Source of the DNA: Clostridiales bacterium UBA7568
GTDB taxonomy: Bacteria > Bacillota > Clostridia > Oscillospirales > CAG-272
Direction: 5' to 3'
Assembly (NCBI GenBank): GCA_002479075.1
Contig: DLLG01000004.1
Span: 563,081 to 627,080, forward strand
DNA: 64,000 nucleotides
Shown here: positions 1-7,789 of the stretch, one piece after another
Layout: the number at the start of each line of letters is the position of its first letter
How positions within the stretch are numbered: position 1 is the first letter of the stretch
Notes under the pieces: model-generated
Told to the model about the DNA's origin: nothing
Seen by the model: the letters and a program-made list of their open reading frames with translations, nothing else
The model's database searches: none
Position numbers and translations under genes: made by a program

Positions 1-72
1 GTGGCAAACAGGCGGTATTACGAAAAAAAGAAAGCTGCCAAAGCAGTGCGAGACAAACTGCAAATTAAATGA
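1..72 (+). CDS. C-terminal end of an unidentified element protein (partial)
   Basis: Frame 1 is open from the first base to a TGA at 70-72. It encodes about 23 lysine- and arginine-rich residues. The window starts with GTG, but no ribosome binding site can be seen, so this is most simply the tail of a gene starting further left. It lies 22 bases before the likely start of the next gene, so the two are probably cotranscribed. The function cannot be inferred from so short a basic tail. Confidence 0.4.
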   Translation: MANRRYYEKKKAAKAVRDKLQIK

Positions 73-94
73 AATGCACGAGGAGGTGCGGAAA

Positions 95-310
95 ATGGAA
101 AACACAATTCTTACAGAAACAAATCGGCAGTTTGTAACGGTTAGGCAAGCTGTCAAAATCACCGGGCTTTCCGAGCGTTTTATTCGCATGGGACTAAGCG
201 ATGGAAGAATCCCACACTTAAAGGTCGGAGTCAAGTATTTGATAAATCTGCCACAGTTTGAAAAATGGCTCGATTCTGAAAGTCAAAAGGTGATAGTCGA
301 TGGAAAATAA
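95..310 (+). CDS. Excisionase-family (MerR/AlpA-like) HTH DNA-binding protein
   Basis: Small protein of 71 residues with one helix-turn-helix (TVRQAVKITGLSERFIRMGL) followed by a basic wing (DGRIPHLKVGVKYLINL), the layout of the excisionase/HTH_17 family. Such proteins bind att-site DNA to steer integrase toward excision, or act as AlpA-type activators. I chose ATG 95 because AGGAGGTG at 81-88 sits at ideal distance. An in-frame ATG at 74 lies upstream of that site and is less likely. The last bases overlap the start of the DUF927 gene (300), so translation is probably coupled. Its place in an element with a tyrosine integrase supports an Xis-like role, though it is not beside int. Confidence 0.7.
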   Translation: MENTILTETNRQFVTVRQAVKITGLSERFIRMGLSDGRIPHLKVGVKYLINLPQFEKWLDSESQKVIVDGK

Positions 311-2039
311 CGCTTATATCGCTTCACGCTTAGAAGGAACAGACTATAGCGGAAACGATACGGCTCTTTTCCGAAATGAGGTTAAGAAAAAGCAGGATGA
401 ATCGTATGTTGTTAATACAAGACTCGCCAATGGTAGTATCGTAGGAGAATCACTTATCAAGCGAGATGATGGTGCTACGGTAGAGAGCAGAATTGTTCTC
501 GGCGTATATGCAGTCGGAAGATATTTGGGGCAAATTGAAATCCCCCAACAAGATTTTGAAACTAAACTTATGCAGTATCTCCCATTGGAGTTTCGCCCCA
601 CCGTGGGTGGCAACTCTAAAGCCTATATCGCTGATTCCATTCGTGCTCAGGCTGACAAAATGAAACAGCTAACGATTTATCAGCATACAGGATGGCGAAT
701 TATTGACGGTACTGTTGCTTTTCTTCACAATGGTGGTGCAATCGGAAAAGAAGGGGTTACTGTAGAACTTGAAGGAAAGTCCTCGCAGTTTATGTTCACA
801 ACTGACTCCCATAATGACCGATGGGAAACTTTCAAAAAATATTTGAGTGTTGCCCCTCACGCCGTTACCTATCCGTTACTTGCAATAAGTGCGCTTTCCC
901 CGCTCAATGAGTTTCTGAGAAAAGCTCGATGCGAGCCATCCTTCCTGCTGTTCCTACTTGGGCGTACCGGCTCAGGGAAAAGTACCCTTGCGGCATTAAC
1001 CCTTTGCTTTTTCGGAGAGTTTGGAAACAAGGGATTACCCGCTTCCAGTAAAGACACTGTGAATGCTCTTGAAAAGATGGGATTTTTGACAAAGGACATT
1101 CTCACAGTGATTGACGATTTCCGTCCATCAACAAGCCAAAGCGAACGCTCACGATTAGCGTATACAACGCAGGAGCTTTGTCGGGCTTATGGAGACCGAA
1201 CGGGAAAAAATCGAATGAACGCTGATGGCTCTATGAGGGCAAGCTACCCGCCCAGAGGGAACGCCATTCTAACCGGGGAAGATATTCCGGTCATCGGAGA
1301 AAGCGGTGAAGCAAGGTTTTTGACCGTTGAGGTTATAAAATCCGAAGTCAATATGCAACTTGTGCAGGATGTTGATAGCAAGCACATTCATTTGAACGAG
1401 TGTATGCGTGATTATATCACATGGCTTATCCCATTGTATGAAAGATTACCTGACACTTTGAACAAACGCTTTTTGGAGTTGCGCACGAAAGCTCAGTCAG
1501 GAGGACATGGAAGAATTGCAGAATCAATCGCTCATTTACAATTAGCAATCGAAGTGTGGTGTCTATTCATGCGCTCTGCTGACCTTATAAGCGAGACAGA
1601 AGCAACAGACATGAAAGAGGAAGCATGGGTAATTTTTCGAGATTTGGCTGACAAAAATAACAAAGCCCTAATTGCAGAAAAACCGAGTGTGCAATTTCTT
1701 TCAGCCCTGAGGGAACTGCTGCTTACGGGAAAAGTCAAGCTATTCCCTACAGATACTTCTTTGATGGGTAGCGAAGGTATTGGTTGGAAAGATGGCAATT
1801 ATGCATACTTGAATTGGGGTACTGCGTATAACGCCGTGTGTAAATACTATCGAGAGCGAGATGGAGTTTTTCCGTTGGGAACAAATCAGTTGCTTAAACA
1901 TTTAGCAGCGGAACACTATATTGTTTCTGATAAGGACAATAACTCTAAACTGAAAAAACTCGGTGGAAAAACTCGCCGTGTAGTTTGGCTTCATATTGAT
2001 GCTCTTGATGAGAAAGATGAACAAAAGGAGGAAAAGTAA
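300..2039 (+). CDS. DUF927-type P-loop ATPase (replication-associated)
   Basis: Protein of 579 residues. A Walker A motif GRTGSGKST lies at about residues 221-229 and a Walker B-like segment ILTVIDDF at about 267-274, with a following NAILTGE segment typical of DUF927 ATPases. DUF927 proteins are common in integrative elements and phages, often with a primase, and are thought to act as replicative helicase-like ATPases. No primase motif is visible here, so only the ATPase assignment is firm. Start ATG 300 overlaps the preceding gene by 11 bases and has AAGGTGAT upstream. The gene ends one base before the next start. It is the likely replication protein of the element. Confidence 0.75.
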   Translation: MENNAYIASRLEGTDYSGNDTALFRNEVKKKQDESYVVNTRLANGSIVGESLIKRDDGATVESRIVLGVYAVGRYLGQIEIPQQDFETKLMQYLPLEFRPTVGGNSKAYIADSIRAQADKMKQLTIYQHTGWRIIDGTVAFLHNGGAIGKEGVTVELEGKSSQFMFTTDSHNDRWETFKKYLSVAPHAVTYPLLAISALSPLNEFLRKARCEPSFLLFLLGRTGSGKSTLAALTLCFFGEFGNKGLPASSKDTVNALEKMGFLTKDILTVIDDFRPSTSQSERSRLAYTTQELCRAYGDRTGKNRMNADGSMRASYPPRGNAILTGEDIPVIGESGEARFLTVEVIKSEVNMQLVQDVDSKHIHLNECMRDYITWLIPLYERLPDTLNKRFLELRTKAQSGGHGRIAESIAHLQLAIEVWCLFMRSADLISETEATDMKEEAWVIFRDLADKNNKALIAEKPSVQFLSALRELLLTGKVKLFPTDTSLMGSEGIGWKDGNYAYLNWGTAYNAVCKYYRERDGVFPLGTNQLLKHLAAEHYIVSDKDNNSKLKKLGGKTRRVVWLHIDALDEKDEQKEEK

Positions 2040-2381
2040 TTGTACTGCTATTATCCCAAACCGTATACACCCCTCGTCCATTGGAACATGAGATTCTTTT
2101 TTTCGGCTCCGTACCGATACCGATTCTCCACCGATGCGGATGAACGAAGATTTACGGTCGTTAAAGAAATTTTATCAGAACTTGCGCCGGGTGAGTATGG
2201 CATTCTTAAAGCCATAATCGCCAACCCCACAGGCTTTCGAGACCTGCAAGATTCGTACATTCACGAACGCATGAAAGAGAGAGGTATGAGCGATGAGGAT
2301 TCTTCTCGCTTTTACGAACTTCTCGACAAAGTTGACAGAAAAATTGCAGTCAACATGGGTTATATCGACAATAAAAACTAA
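2040..2381 (+). CDS. Hypothetical element protein (113 aa)
   Basis: Begins at TTG 2040, immediately after the DUF927 stop, with AAAGGAGG about ten bases upstream. An ATG at 2088 is a weaker alternative. The N-terminus is rich in Tyr, Phe and Pro, and the C-terminal half looks helical. No domain is recognised. Its place between the ATPase gene and a coiled-coil protein, with no gap, indicates one operon. Confidence 0.6.
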   Translation: MYCYYPKPYTPLVHWNMRFFFSAPYRYRFSTDADERRFTVVKEILSELAPGEYGILKAIIANPTGFRDLQDSYIHERMKERGMSDEDSSRFYELLDKVDRKIAVNMGYIDNKN

Positions 2382-2403
2382 TTTTAATTTGGAGGTAACA
2401 GAA

Positions 2404-3345
2404 ATGAACACTATTGATAAGTATCAGAAGTATTATGACAAGATTCAGGCAGTGGCGCAAGGTCAGGCAGCAGCTATTGATGAATCTATGGTGAAAGAAA
2501 GTTCTTCTTTCGCCGCTTTGCGAAAAAAGGGTGCTGCTCTGTATGCTGCGTGGGCGAAAGACTACGAGGATATGGAGAATGCAGTAAACGCCATTCTTGC
2601 CGAACGAAATTATAGCGACTTTTATAAAAACAACGAGGTTGCAAGGGTGCGAGCTGTCTATGAGGAATCAATGGGAAAACTCGTTAAAGAGTTCAAAGAC
2701 CGTGTTGAATCCACTCTCGCCGTAAAAGAAGCAGCCCTTAATAAGATGTTTACAGGCGCACCTTCTCAGGAGCAGCTAAATCTTCTTCAAGCCTTGCAGC
2801 TTAGGGAAGATGAGTTGGACGAGGAAGAGGTGCTGCGAATCGCTTGCGAGTTGGCTTCCAACTACAACGCCATTAAGGCACTGCATAAAATTGCGAGCAA
2901 GGCAGGGTGCGGTTTTGTCCTCCCCGAGCTATATAATGTCGATGTGCTGATTGAACGCTTTGCATGGGTCAAGAACTATCTTAATGACAGGTGTCATGAT
3001 ATGGGTATGCTATGGAAGCAGATGAGCTTTGACGGCAGATGCTTTTTCGGCACAGAGTGGGAAGATGCAAATTATGAAAATAACGCAGTGGAGATTTTTG
3101 ACAAACACAATGCTCTCAATCTACAGGGGGCTAAGGTACTGCCTGAATCCGAGAATAGCAATCATCTCACAGATGATGAAAGAGCCACCCTCAATGCCAT
3201 GTTTGGGGGTATTAGAAGAAGTAGCGATTTGGAAGTTGCAGTCTTGCAAGTTGTAACCGAAAATCCGTCTCTTGCTAAAGCGATTGCAAAGCATGATGTA
3301 TACAAGAACTTCCTTCCCAACAATCGCAAAGTTGAAAATAAATAA
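2404..3345 (+). CDS. Hypothetical helical element protein (313 aa)
   Basis: I chose ATG 2404 because GGAGGTAACAGAA precedes it; the frame is open further upstream only inside the previous gene. The protein is soluble and strongly alpha-helical, with charged heptad-like stretches over about residues 1-140 (for example DKYQKYYDKIQAVAQGQ) and a mixed C-terminal half. No catalytic motif or membrane segment is visible and no family is recognised. A terminator follows directly at 3358-3388, so this gene closes the first transcription unit of the element. Confidence 0.65.
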   Translation: MNTIDKYQKYYDKIQAVAQGQAAAIDESMVKESSSFAALRKKGAALYAAWAKDYEDMENAVNAILAERNYSDFYKNNEVARVRAVYEESMGKLVKEFKDRVESTLAVKEAALNKMFTGAPSQEQLNLLQALQLREDELDEEEVLRIACELASNYNAIKALHKIASKAGCGFVLPELYNVDVLIERFAWVKNYLNDRCHDMGMLWKQMSFDGRCFFGTEWEDANYENNAVEIFDKHNALNLQGAKVLPESENSNHLTDDERATLNAMFGGIRRSSDLEVAVLQVVTENPSLAKAIAKHDVYKNFLPNNRKVENK

Positions 3346-3357
3346 TTCAGTGTCGAA

Positions 3358-3389
3358 ATGCCCTGTCCGTCAGGACGGGGCATTTTTTA
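3358..3389 (+). terminator. Intrinsic terminator after the 313-aa gene
   Basis: ATGCCCTGTCC and GGACGGGGCAT form an 11-bp stem with one G-T pair, followed by TTTTTT. It separates the upstream operon from the 70-aa and small-terminase-like genes. Confidence 0.8.
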
Positions 3390-3405
3390 AGGGAGAGAGC
3401 TGCAA

Positions 3406-3618
3406 ATGAAACAAAAAGCCTTTACGGAAGAAGAGCTATATGATTTATGGATTAAGTTCAAAGATGCAAACGATGCTTCAATCATCATCTCCGGCTTTAT
3501 GAACGCAACAAAAGAGGAAGCTGAGGTGTTGATTGACAAGTTTGAGTTACGGTATCAATGCAGAGCATTAGACTATGACAGCCGTGGTAAGCCCGGACGG
3601 GTCAGAACACATATTTAG
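3406..3618 (+). CDS. Hypothetical small element protein (70 aa)
   Basis: ATG 3406 is preceded by GGGAGAG at good distance. The acidic N-terminus has a helix (TEEELYDLWIKFKD) and the C-terminus is basic and rich in Arg and Gly. No family recognised. It sits directly before the small-terminase-like gene, whose Shine-Dalgarno site overlaps this stop codon, so the pair is probably cotranscribed. Confidence 0.5.
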   Translation: MKQKAFTEEELYDLWIKFKDANDASIIISGFMNATKEEAEVLIDKFELRYQCRALDYDSRGKPGRVRTHI

Positions 3619-3629
3619 GAGGAAATACC

Positions 3630-4100
3630 ATGAATGGTATGATAAAAAAGAATATCACAGCAAGACAATATATCAGAAAACCACATTCAATCGTTCTGTT
3701 AGAGCCAATAAATATTGCAGACATTGAACAGGTAAAAGAGCGCATGAATTGGTATTTGAAAGAGTGTCTTACGGTTGGCAAAACCCCAACTATTACTGGG
3801 TTTTGTAATATACTTGGAATCAATAGAAGAACTTTTTACAGGTGGGAAGCAGGTATTGATAGAGGACGAGAGCATCAGCAGCTCGCAACAAAATACAAAA
3901 GTCTTCTGTGTGCCATTTTAGAAGAGGAGATGCTTGATGGTAAAATAAATCCTATAGTTGGCATTTTTCTTCTAAAAAACAACTTTGGCTACAAGGATAA
4001 GCAGGAGTATTCGGTCTCACCCAACCACAACACGGATACCGTATGCGCAGAAAATATACAACAGCACTACATTGACGAAGTAGTGGCAGAAAATGAATGA
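3630..4100 (+). CDS. Phage terminase small subunit-like (gp3-type) DNA-binding protein
   Basis: Protein of 156 residues. After about 50 residues comes a helix-turn-helix (GFCNILGINRRTFYRWEAG), then a helical region ending in IFLLKNNFGYKDK. That last motif closely resembles the GIIFxLKNNFGWKDK segment of small terminase (gp3 DNA-packaging) proteins. Such subunits recognise pac or cos DNA and hand it to the large terminase. No large terminase, portal or capsid gene is seen in the window. This would fit a satellite that redirects a helper phage, a decayed prophage, or reuse as a DNA-binding protein. Start ATG 3630 follows AGGAGGA. Confidence 0.6.
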   Translation: MNGMIKKNITARQYIRKPHSIVLLEPINIADIEQVKERMNWYLKECLTVGKTPTITGFCNILGINRRTFYRWEAGIDRGREHQQLATKYKSLLCAILEEEMLDGKINPIVGIFLLKNNFGYKDKQEYSVSPNHNTDTVCAENIQQHYIDEVVAENE

Positions 4101-4135
4101 CAACAAAAGAGCGGCTGATTATACTCAACCGCTCT
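4101..4135 (-). terminator. Terminator for the minus-strand repressor gene
   Basis: AGAGCGG and CCGCTCT (4108-4135) pair around an extra TGA/TCA stem. On the minus strand the hairpin is followed by TTTTGTTG, just after the repressor stop at 4140. Confidence 0.65.
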
Positions 4136-4139
4136 AATG

Positions 4140-4358
4140 TCAAATCGTTTCGTTAGTATCATTCATGGTAAACAGTGCGTTAAAGCTACACCCCAATGCC
4201 GTAGCTATATCACGAAGTTCTTTCTCACTAAAATTATTACGAGAGAACTTATTTGTTAGATTTTGGCGAGAAGTTCCGAGTTTTTCTGCTAAGTCAGAAA
4301 TACTCATGTTCCTGCGCCCTAAGATAACTTTGATTTTTTCACTTGTAGTAAGATGCAT
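4140..4358 (-). CDS. Cro/CI-type (XRE) HTH repressor
   Basis: Seventy-two residues, almost all one HTH_XRE domain: SISDLAEKLGTSRQNLTNKF gives the recognition helices, followed by LRDIATALGCSFNALF. Small repressors of this kind hold integrase and early genes silent. ATG 4358 has GGAAGGTGAG upstream. It is transcribed divergently from int; the two promoters lie back to back in 4381-4478 and share the sequence GTGTACAAT over their -10 boxes, so autoregulation together with control of int is a reasonable inference. It has no protease or effector domain, so any SOS or antirepressor link is unknown. Confidence 0.85.
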   Translation of the reverse strand: MHLTTSEKIKVILGRRNMSISDLAEKLGTSRQNLTNKFSRNNFSEKELRDIATALGCSFNALFTMNDTNETI

Positions 4359-4374
4359 CTTCTCACCTTCCTTT

Positions 4375-4388
4375 TGTACTATTGTACA
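4375..4388. promoter_or_regulatory. Candidate repressor operator (inverted repeat)
   Basis: TGTAC-TATT-GTACA is a perfect 5-bp inverted repeat covering the -10 box of the repressor promoter. The shared core GTGTACAAT recurs at 4470-4478 over the -10 box of int. Assignment to the neighbouring repressor is inference. Confidence 0.5.
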
Positions 4389-4409
4389 CTAAAAAATTGC
4401 AGTTGTCAA
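4381..4409 (-). promoter_or_regulatory. Promoter of the repressor gene
   Basis: Minus strand: TTGACA (4409-4404), 17-base spacer, TACAAT (4386-4381), ending 22 bases before the repressor start codon. Near-perfect sigma-A consensus. Confidence 0.8.
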
Positions 4410-4449
4410 GGTGCGTTGAAAAAAGAAACGGAAAAATCGCATTACGGTA

Positions 4450-4478
4450 TTGACAAACGAAACTAAACGGTGTACAAT
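4450..4478 (+). promoter_or_regulatory. Promoter of the integrase gene
   Basis: TTGACA (4450-4455), 17-base spacer, TACAAT (4473-4478), 33 bases before the int start. Same hexamers and spacing as the divergent repressor promoter. Confidence 0.8.
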
Positions 4479-4511
4479 GTAATCAAACGATATGAAAGGA
4501 AGTGAAACACT

Positions 4512-5768
4512 ATGGCGAGAAAACGAATAAACAAAGATGGCTCAGTTGTTTACGAAATTCGTGTCTCTCGCGGATATGACTCTAACGGCAAGCAAAAGAC
4601 TCCATATCAAATGACATGGAAAGCTCCCGATGGATGGAGTCAACGCAGTATCGAAAGAGAGCTGCAAAGGGTCGAAAATGATTTTAAGCGTGATTGCCGA
4701 GAAGGCAAGGTTTTGACCCGGCAGGAGCAGCGTGAAAAAGAATTGATTGAAGCAGAGGAGCGCAAGCGACAAAAGGAAGAGGAAGATAGACAATATACCT
4801 TTCAAAAATATGTTGCCTACTTTCTACAAATCAAAAAGCCTGTATATTCGATAAACACTTATGTCAACTACAAATACGGGCTGGAAGAAGCCATAAAAGT
4901 GTTTGGTGCAATAAAAATGCAAGATATACGACCTGTTGATGTCAGGAAATACATTACGGATTTGCAAACACAACCCCGAAGCTCTGATAATGAAAAACCG
5001 CTTGCTCACAAAACTGTACTGAAAAGGTACATTATTCTTCACGCACTTTTCGAGTCAGCAGTTGATGATGAGATTATCGCCTATTCTCCTATGCAACGAC
5101 TTAAACGCCCCAAACCCTGTAAAGACGAACAGAATACCCAAAAAGTCAAGTCCTATACTGCGGAAGAAGTTCAGCAGATTATTGACTGTTTAGATAAAGA
5201 GCCAATAAAATGGAAAGCGCTTGTGATGTTCATGATTGACTCAGGTTGCCGCAGAGGTGAAGCAGTCGGATTGAAATGGGAGTCCGTTGATTTTCGTAAT
5301 GCAAAAGTGGAAATTAAACACAATGCCCAATATTGCGAAGGGACAGGTACATATATTACAACCCCAAAGAGTGGAAAAAGCAGAATCATTCCAATAAATC
5401 AACCCGTGTTAAATGTATTAGCAGAATGGAAAAGAGAGCAAGCAATCTTGCTATTCAGGCAAGGACTACCGAGGAGTGAGTTTGTATTCACTCACGAGGA
5501 CGGGACTATGCTGCACCCTCAATCCCCTACTTCATACATGAGACGCTTAGGAAAAAAATGTGGAATAGAGTCATTACACCCTCATGCGCTGCGACACACA
5601 ATGGCATCACTCTCCATAGCCAATGGTGCTGATATTGTTAGCGTATCACAAAAACTTGGTCATTCAGAAGTTTCAACAACCCTAAACATATACGCTCATG
5701 AAAATGAGGAAGCAAAAGAACGGGCAACTCAGGTATTGAGCGATGTGCTATATACAAAACAAGCATAA
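4512..5768 (+). CDS. int: Tyrosine site-specific integrase
   Basis: Protein of 418 residues of the phage/ICE integrase family. The N-terminal 75 residues (DGSVVYEIRVSRGYDSNGK and a helix) form an arm-type DNA-binding domain, followed by a charged linker and a SAM-like core-binding domain (about 95-165). The catalytic domain keeps the full set: Arg247 in SGCRRGE, His358 and Arg361 in HPHALRH, His384 in LGHSE, and nucleophile Tyr394 in NIYAH. It should integrate and excise the element by strand exchange at att sites. Start ATG 4512 follows AAAGGAAGTG. It is expressed from its own promoter and followed by two small coupled ORFs. It looks intact. Confidence 0.95.
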   Translation: MARKRINKDGSVVYEIRVSRGYDSNGKQKTPYQMTWKAPDGWSQRSIERELQRVENDFKRDCREGKVLTRQEQREKELIEAEERKRQKEEEDRQYTFQKYVAYFLQIKKPVYSINTYVNYKYGLEEAIKVFGAIKMQDIRPVDVRKYITDLQTQPRSSDNEKPLAHKTVLKRYIILHALFESAVDDEIIAYSPMQRLKRPKPCKDEQNTQKVKSYTAEEVQQIIDCLDKEPIKWKALVMFMIDSGCRRGEAVGLKWESVDFRNAKVEIKHNAQYCEGTGTYITTPKSGKSRIIPINQPVLNVLAEWKREQAILLFRQGLPRSEFVFTHEDGTMLHPQSPTSYMRRLGKKCGIESLHPHALRHTMASLSIANGADIVSVSQKLGHSEVSTTLNIYAHENEEAKERATQVLSDVLYTKQA

Positions 5769-5781
5769 CGGAGGTAACAAA

Positions 5782-6123
5782 ATGAAAGAAAACTATATTG
5801 AATTGATTTTGAACAACAATGACAATGTTCTGTTGCGGACTATGTTCTCTCTTGTATGGCAACAGCGTGAAAACAACAGCGACCCTGAAGAAAAACATCC
5901 CGATTGGGAGACCGTTGGGGAAGCCTATAAGCGTTTGTGTGTCAACCCAGACGGCAGTGATAATCTTCAAAACTATGATGATTTGTGGGATGTATTGCGT
6001 TGCTTCTGCGAAACCTATTACCTCATTGGACTCAGGCAAGGCCTTTCTTCTACAAAACGCATTCTTCCATGCATCGACATTCTAAATAATCCATTTTCAA
6101 CGGAAGGAGATGAGAGAGGGTAA
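5782..6123 (+). CDS. Hypothetical element protein (113 aa)
   Basis: ATG 5782 has CGGAGGTAACAAA directly upstream; the 13 additional in-frame codons upstream overlap int and lack such a site. The protein is acidic and helical, with Trp and Cys residues in the second half (LWDVLRCFCETYYLIGLRQG). No known domain is recognised. It lies 13 bases after int and its stop overlaps the next start (TAATG), suggesting an int-linked operon, perhaps with a role in transfer or control. Confidence 0.6.
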   Translation: MKENYIELILNNNDNVLLRTMFSLVWQQRENNSDPEEKHPDWETVGEAYKRLCVNPDGSDNLQNYDDLWDVLRCFCETYYLIGLRQGLSSTKRILPCIDILNNPFSTEGDERG

Positions 6124-6317
6124 TGTATAGTCAAGAAGCCTGCCCTGCCGTAAAACTGCTCCCTGTAACAGCGAGGAGAGTAGCAATACTTGCATTAAAA
6201 CACTGTCGAGAGTATCTACGAAGCCCCGCCCATCGCCGGGAGTTTGAAGAATGGTACTTCAAAAAGTACGGTGTGAAGTATCAATGGAAAACTGCCACCA
6301 ATAGCCTACAAAAATAG
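6123..6317 (+). CDS. Hypothetical small basic element protein (64 aa)
   Basis: Starts in a one-base overlap with the previous stop (TAATG), with AAGGAGA and GAGAGGG upstream. It is basic, with a helix ALKHCREYLRSPAHRREFEE and C-terminal EWYFKKYGVKYQWK. No family recognised. A strong terminator follows 3-30 bases downstream, so it ends the int operon. Confidence 0.5.
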   Translation: MYSQEACPAVKLLPVTARRVAILALKHCREYLRSPAHRREFEEWYFKKYGVKYQWKTATNSLQK

Positions 6318-6320
6318 TGA

Positions 6321-6352
6321 AAGGGCTACCGCACAAAACGGTAGCCCTTTTT
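6321..6352 (+). terminator. Terminator of the int operon
   Basis: GGGCTACCG and CGGTAGCCC form a 9-bp perfect stem with a CACAAAA loop, followed by TTTTT. Flanking AA and TT make it usable from both sides, so it may also stop the convergent cargo operon ending at 6368. Confidence 0.85.
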
Positions 6353-6367
6353 ATGTTCGGAAAGTAA

Positions 6368-6886
6368 TCACTGATTGGGTACAATTACAATATCAAAATA
6401 AAGAGTTCCCTTATAATCACCACTCGGCAAACTCCTCCCTTGCACATCTGGAACTATTTTCAATGCCCCATACCTACTGCTATATGTGTCTCCATCCCTA
6501 AATGTGACAATCACATTGTTATCGCTTGTGACTGCTGTTTCTGCCCCAGAAGAACTATCACAAATAAATAGTTTACATGGCATTTGTTTTGCGATATTTG
6601 TCGTTAATGAGAGTATCATATTTTCATTGCTAAATGTAGATGTATTAACCGCTACCTGTAGTCCGAAACCATCCTGCAATGTAACACACGTTGCACGAAT
6701 AAAACAGGTATCAGACATATTGAGGCTGAGTTCTGCCGGAATCTCCAACTCGTAATTATTTTCTTTCGAGTATGTGTAAAAAACTTTGGTTGATGCACTA
6801 TTTTCATTGGCTGCATATGCTGTTGTAGGAATCATCTGCCCAATCAGCAACATTGCAACAAGCATGATAAAAAGCCGCTTTTTCAT
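6368..6886 (-). CDS. Secreted protein of unknown function (172 aa)
   Basis: A clear Sec signal peptide: MKKR, a hydrophobic core (LFIMLVAMLLIGQMI) and a likely cleavage after TAYA at residue 25. The mature part is rich in Ser, Thr and Asn and alternates beta-type segments, ending YKGTLYFDIVIVP, which resembles a small extracellular beta-sandwich. No sortase motif or catalytic site is seen. It overlaps the upstream gene by ATGA and has GGAGGTAACAAA before its start. As cargo, it probably acts at the cell surface together with the membrane-anchored protein before it. Confidence 0.65.
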   Translation of the reverse strand: MKKRLFIMLVAMLLIGQMIPTTAYAANENSASTKVFYTYSKENNYELEIPAELSLNMSDTCFIRATCVTLQDGFGLQVAVNTSTFSNENMILSLTTNIAKQMPCKLFICDSSSGAETAVTSDNNVIVTFRDGDTYSSRYGALKIVPDVQGRSLPSGDYKGTLYFDIVIVPNQ

Positions 6887-7359
6887 TTTGTTACCTCCAA
6901 ATCAAATGTAATATTTGCGCCATTTAGCTGCGCCATATCTCCTATTGAGTAGCAGGAATAGCGGAGGGTTGCCCCCTCATATGTACCCGGCTCTAAGGCG
7001 TAGTTGAGCGTAATGCTGTCGATGTTTTTCCCCGGCGCAAGCAATCCCGAATGAAATAGTTCTTCTCCGCTCGGAAGAAGAAGGGTTATTTCAAAGTAAC
7101 ACTCATTTCGAGCGGGGTTGTAGAAATTGACCGTTTGTTCCTTTTGGCGAGCAACAAACTGCATTCGCTCAAAGCCGGGGACAGAAATAGTACTCGCTTG
7201 CTTCGCTACAACAATCTCATTTTCAGAAGAGGATGTTGTATCTTTAATCGGAGTTTTTGCCGGGGACTGAGAAACAATTTTGATAACGAGCAACCCGGCA
7301 GCTACGACAATTAAGACTACTAGAAAAGCAGTTGATATTCCATTCAGCACCTTTTTCAC
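6883..7359 (-). CDS. Membrane-anchored extracellular protein of unknown function (158 aa)
   Basis: A single N-terminal membrane segment at about residues 9-30 (AFLVVLIVVAAGLLVIKIV), a Ser/Thr linker and an extracellular beta-rich domain of about 100 residues that includes FYNPARNECYFEITLLLPSG. No known family is recognised. It starts at GTG 7359 in a GTGA overlap with the DUF6431 gene, with GAGGGGGA as ribosome binding site, and ends in an ATGA overlap with the secreted protein gene. This close coupling suggests the three products are made together. Confidence 0.6.
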   Translation of the reverse strand: MKKVLNGISTAFLVVLIVVAAGLLVIKIVSQSPAKTPIKDTTSSSENEIVVAKQASTISVPGFERMQFVARQKEQTVNFYNPARNECYFEITLLLPSGEELFHSGLLAPGKNIDSITLNYALEPGTYEGATLRYSCYSIGDMAQLNGANITFDLEVTK

Positions 7360-7781
7360 TCCCCCTCACCGTCCTTTACTTTGGTCTGTACCAATGTTAC
7401 CATAGGTGAGTGGGAATCAACAGGCAAAACGGGTGGGTGTTTTTGCTTTTTCCATCGGAGTATTGTTGAATCGTCGGCGGGGCAAGTGGAGCTATCCCCG
7501 CTTAGAACGAGGTCTATAACCTCTCTATCATAGTGCTTATGCGGTAATAAGAAGTCAGGTATCTCTAAATGCAGAACGCCACAGAGCGGGCACCTGAGAC
7601 GGCGTAAAAGGAGCGTTCGGCTTTGACCTGACCCATCTATGCTTTTCCTTTTCCTTGTGTCATAACCAATCATCGTAGCACCACATGTGGGGCATCGAGG
7701 AATGCTTCTGTTTATTATTCGTGAAGTACATTTATCATCATTCTCAACCAAAAAGTAATCGCAAACAGTTATCATAGGCAA
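7356..7781 (-). CDS. DUF6431-like zinc-finger protein
   Basis: Protein of up to 141 residues. Two CxxC pairs, CPTCG and CPLCG about 35 residues apart, likely bind one zinc. They are followed by LEIPDFLLPHKHYDREVIDLVLSG and a STILRWKK segment, the arrangement I associate with DUF6431 proteins, which resemble the DNA-binding part of transposase-like proteins. Function is unknown; nucleic-acid binding is plausible. The frame opens with TTG 7781 and has ATG at 7775; neither has a good ribosome binding site because the upstream sequence is a U-rich tail after a hairpin. It is first in the cargo operon and seems to lie behind an attenuator (7790-7940). Confidence 0.6.
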   Translation of the reverse strand: MPMITVCDYFLVENDDKCTSRIINRSIPRCPTCGATMIGYDTRKRKSIDGSGQSRTLLLRRLRCPLCGVLHLEIPDFLLPHKHYDREVIDLVLSGDSSTCPADDSTILRWKKQKHPPVLPVDSHSPMVTLVQTKVKDGEGE

Positions 7782-7789
7782 AAATAAAC

